Source of the DNA: JAWWPG01 sp037719575
Lineage (GTDB): Bacteria > Actinomycetota > Actinomycetes > Propionibacteriales > Nocardioidaceae
Direction: 5' to 3'
DNA: 7,101 nt
Assembly (NCBI GenBank): GCA_037719575.1
Contig: JBBJMF010000121.1
Span: 1 to 7,101, forward strand
Shown here: one piece after another, positions 5,168 to 7,101 of the stretch
Layout of the letters: each line of letters opens with the position of its first letter
How positions within the stretch are numbered: the stretch's first letter is position 1
Made by a program: the position numbers and the translations under genes
Notes under the pieces: model-generated
What the model saw: only the letters and a program-made list of their open reading frames with translations
Databases searched by the model: none
What the model was told of the DNA's origin: nothing

Positions 5168-6184
5168 GTGACGACCACGACGGCCGGAGCGGCCCACCTC
5201 ACCGGCGGGCTCGCCGACGTGGGCTCGAGTCCGGCGGCGCTCACCCGGTTCCTGCACGGACTGCCGGCCGTCGACCAGGTCGGCTGCGAGGCCCGCGCTG
5301 CCACCCTCGCCACCCGGTCGATCAAGACCACGTCGAAGAGCTGGGCCATCGACCTGGCGATCTCGATGATCGACCTCACGACGCTGGAGGGCCAGGACAC
5401 GGTGGGCAAGGTCCGCGGTCTCTGCGCGAAGGCGCGCCAGCCGGACCCGAGCGACCCGACGTGCCCCCCCGTCGCGGCCGTCTGCGTCTACCCCGACATG
5501 GTGGCGACGGCGGTGCAGGCCCTCACCGGCTCCCAGGTCGCGGTCGCGTCGGTGGCCACTGCGTTCCCCTCCGGCCGGTCCTCGAGACAGGTCCGGCTGC
5601 GCGACACGGCCGACGCGGTCGCGGCAGGGGCCGACGAGATCGACATGGTGATCGACCGGGGAGCCTTCCTGTCCGGGGACTACCAGCGGGTGTACGACGA
5701 CATCCGGGCGACCAAAGAAGTGGTGGTGAGTGGACCCGCTGGGTCGGGGACGGGAACGGAAGAATCGCCAATCCCAGCTCCGCACCTGAAGGTGATCCTC
5801 GAGACCGGCGAGCTCGCGACGTACGACAACGTGCGTCGCGCCAGCTGGCTGGCGATGCTCGCCGGGGCCGACTTCATCAAGACCAGCACCGGGAAGGTGG
5901 TTCCGTCGGCTACGCCGCCGGTTGTACTCACGATGCTGGAGGCGGTCCGGGACTTCCGTGCCGCGACCGGGCGCCAGGTCGGCGTGAAGGCCGCAGGTGG
6001 CATCAGCGCGTCGAAGGACGCGATCCGCTACCTGGTGCTGGTCAACGAGACCGTCGGGGACGACTGGCTCGACCCCGCCTGGTTCCGGTTCGGTGCGTCG
6101 CGGCTGCTCAACGACCTGCTGATGCAGCGCAGCAAGCAGGCGACCGGCCGCTACAGCGGTCCCGACTACCAGACCCTGGACTGA
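5168..6184 (+). CDS. deoC: deoxyribose-phosphate aldolase, with an unusual internal insertion
   Basis: A 338-residue class I (Schiff-base) aldolase, cytosolic, cleaving 2-deoxy-D-ribose-5-phosphate to glyceraldehyde-3-phosphate and acetaldehyde. The TIM-barrel motifs are present: AAVCVYP; GADEIDMV with Asp159 (E. coli Asp102); LKVILETGEL; FIKTSTGK with the Schiff-base Lys238 (E. coli Lys167); and GVKAAGGI with Lys274 (E. coli Lys201). All three catalytic residues are intact, so it should be active. The protein has about 57 more N-terminal residues than E. coli DeoC before Asp159, as in the longer human-like DERA class. Between KE (183-184) and LKV (207-209) it has 22 residues where the E. coli protein, as I recall it, has 8. 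This stretch, rich in Gly, Ser, Pro and Thr, uses atypical codons (see repeat entry). It lies in a helix-to-strand loop, expected on the barrel face away from the active site. The GTG start is set by the leaderless promoter. It is followed after 10 bp by an aldehyde dehydrogenase. Confidence 0.93.
   Translation: MTTTTAGAAHLTGGLADVGSSPAALTRFLHGLPAVDQVGCEARAATLATRSIKTTSKSWAIDLAISMIDLTTLEGQDTVGKVRGLCAKARQPDPSDPTCPPVAAVCVYPDMVATAVQALTGSQVAVASVATAFPSGRSSRQVRLRDTADAVAAGADEIDMVIDRGAFLSGDYQRVYDDIRATKEVVVSGPAGSGTGTEESPIPAPHLKVILETGELATYDNVRRASWLAMLAGADFIKTSTGKVVPSATPPVVLTMLEAVRDFRAATGRQVGVKAAGGISASKDAIRYLVLVNETVGDDWLDPAWFRFGASRLLNDLLMQRSKQATGRYSGPDYQTLD
5720..5782 (+). repeat. in-frame inserted segment within deoC, possible small palindromic element
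   Basis: This stretch codes for deoC residues 185-205. Together with the two preceding codons, 11 of 23 codons end in A or T, and GC is about 62 percent, whereas surrounding codons almost all end in G or C. It contains a hairpin GACCC-GCT-GGGTC (5733-5745) and a wider inverted pair, GCTGGG at 5738-5743 with CCCAGC at 5773-5778. Length comparison with E. coli DeoC gives a net gain of 14 residues exactly here, with perfect spacing of conserved residues on both sides. It could be a small mobile or repetitive sequence that inserted in frame, or a fast-drifting loop. The exact ends are uncertain. Confidence 0.5.
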
Positions 6185-6194
6185 GGATCCGCCG

Positions 6195-7101
6195 ATGACC
6201 TTCGACTATGCCCCCGCCCCGGAGTCGCGCTCGGTCGTCGACCTGAGGTCGTCGTACGGTCTCTTCATCGACGGCGAGTTCGTCGAAGGCCACGGCAGAG
6301 GGTTCAAGTCGGTGAGCCCGGCCAGCGAGGAGGTGCTTGCCGAGGTCTCCGAGGCGAGCGACGCCGACGTGGACCTCGCCGTTCGCGCCGCCCGAAGGGC
6401 GTTCACCCGGACCTGGTCCCGGTTGCCCGGGCGGGAGCGGGCGAAGTACCTCTACCGGATCGCCAGGATCGTTCAGGAGCGCGCCCGTGAGCTCGCGGTG
6501 CTGGAGAGCCTCGACAACGGTAAGCCGATCCGCGAGTCCCGAGACGTCGACATCCCGCTGGTCGCCGCCTACTTCTTCTACTACGCGGGGTGGGCTGACA
6601 AGCTCGAGTACGCCGCGCCGGGCGCCGGGCGAGGCGGGACGGCGCCGCGGCCGCTCGGGGTCGCCGGCCAGGTGATCCCCTGGAACTTCCCGATGATGAT
6701 GCTTGCCTGGAAGATCGCCCCGGCGCTGGCGTGCGGCAACACCGTCGTCCTGAAGCCGGCGGAGACCACCTCGCTGACCGCGCTGCTCTTCGCGGAGATC
6801 TGCCAGCAGGCAGACCTGCCGCCGGGGGTCGTCAACATCGTCACCGGCGCCGGGGATACCGGGCGGGCGGTCGTGACACATCCCGATGTCGACAAGGTGG
6901 CGTTCACCGGCTCGACCGAGGTGGGCAAGTCCATCGGCCGGGCCGTCGCGGGGACCCGCAAGTCCGTCACGCTCGAGCTTGGTGGCAAGGCGGCCAACAT
7001 CGTCTTCGACGACGCCCCCCTCGACCAGGCCGTCGAGGGCATCGTCAACGGGATCTTCTTCAACCAGGGTCATGTCTGCTGTGCCGGTTCGCGGCTGCTC
7101 G
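6195..7101 (+). CDS. aldehyde dehydrogenase family protein, 3' end beyond window
   Basis: 302 codons of an NAD(P)-dependent aldehyde dehydrogenase are visible; full-length members have about 480-500 residues. Seen motifs are IPWNFP with Asn164, KPAE with Lys187 (cofactor binding), FTGSTEVG (237-244, nucleotide fold), ELGGK with general-base Glu261, and NQGHVCCAGSR with nucleophile Cys295. The 34-residue spacing between Glu and Cys equals that of human ALDH2 (268 and 302), so the catalytic core is intact up to the window edge. The ATG at 6195 is preceded by GAGG (6183-6186) with 8-nt spacing, overlapping the deoC stop, and the intergenic gap is 10 bp, so the pair is co-transcribed. Because DeoC releases acetaldehyde, oxidation of acetaldehyde to acetate is a natural role. 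Substrate specificity is inferred from context only, and the cofactor preference cannot be read with confidence. Confidence 0.92.
   Translation, partial: MTFDYAPAPESRSVVDLRSSYGLFIDGEFVEGHGRGFKSVSPASEEVLAEVSEASDADVDLAVRAARRAFTRTWSRLPGRERAKYLYRIARIVQERARELAVLESLDNGKPIRESRDVDIPLVAAYFFYYAGWADKLEYAAPGAGRGGTAPRPLGVAGQVIPWNFPMMMLAWKIAPALACGNTVVLKPAETTSLTALLFAEICQQADLPPGVVNIVTGAGDTGRAVVTHPDVDKVAFTGSTEVGKSIGRAVAGTRKSVTLELGGKAANIVFDDAPLDQAVEGIVNGIFFNQGHVCCAGSRLL

Noticed and set aside
5057..5785. Minus-strand open frame opposite the 5' half of deoC
   Set aside because: It overlaps the divergent promoter region and the conserved deoC coding sequence; its residues look like shadow translation. It was considered because it spans the odd deoC insertion, but nothing supports an independent gene.
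6108..7073. Long minus-strand open frame (321 codons) opposite the aldehyde dehydrogenase
   Set aside because: No recognisable motif, antisense to a gene with intact ALDH motifs and a good ribosome binding site.

Overview
The window comes from a high-GC actinobacterium. Almost every codon ends in G or C, GTG starts are common, several genes appear to be leaderless, and the protein variants are of actinobacterial type. Gene order recalls the Mycobacterium tuberculosis lpdA-deoD-pmmB neighbourhood (Rv3303c to Rv3308). The extra PH-domain membrane gene and the following deoC-aldehyde dehydrogenase pair suggest a Nocardioidaceae-like member of the Propionibacteriales. That family-level placement is an inference from memory of gene order, not a search.

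Layout, left to right. The left edge (1-53) carries a 21-bp tandem repeat just beyond the 3' end of lpdA. lpdA (minus strand, 54-1460) encodes a flavoprotein NAD(P)H-quinone dehydrogenase that lacks the usual redox disulfide. It is divergent from a tight three-gene plus-strand operon (1484-4390): a gamma-glutamylcyclotransferase-fold protein, a trimeric-type purine nucleoside phosphorylase, and a PGM2/PmmB-type phospho-sugar mutase. Only 23 bp separate the two starts, and both -10 boxes lie in this gap and overlap. A minus-strand gene for a PH-like membrane protein (4383-5060) runs into the mutase tail-to-tail with an 8-bp overlap. It is divergent from deoC (5168-6184), which is followed after 10 bp by an aldehyde dehydrogenase cut by the right edge (6195 onward).

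Function. Most of the plus-strand genes can be read as one deoxynucleoside (and nucleoside) breakdown route. The phosphorylase releases the purine base and (deoxy)ribose-1-phosphate. The mutase can plausibly move the phosphate to carbon 5. DeoC cleaves deoxyribose-5-phosphate to glyceraldehyde-3-phosphate and acetaldehyde. The aldehyde dehydrogenase may oxidise the acetaldehyde. No classical DeoB phosphopentomutase is visible in the window.

The most noteworthy observations are: (i) interlocked divergent TANNNT promoters with apparently leaderless GTG starts, with the same geometry at a second divergent pair; (ii) an in-frame segment of about 14 extra residues inside DeoC, with aberrant codon usage and internal inverted repeats, which looks like a small inserted element; and (iii) dyad symmetries upstream of deoC that could be operators. 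No mobile element, CRISPR array, tRNA or rRNA was found.
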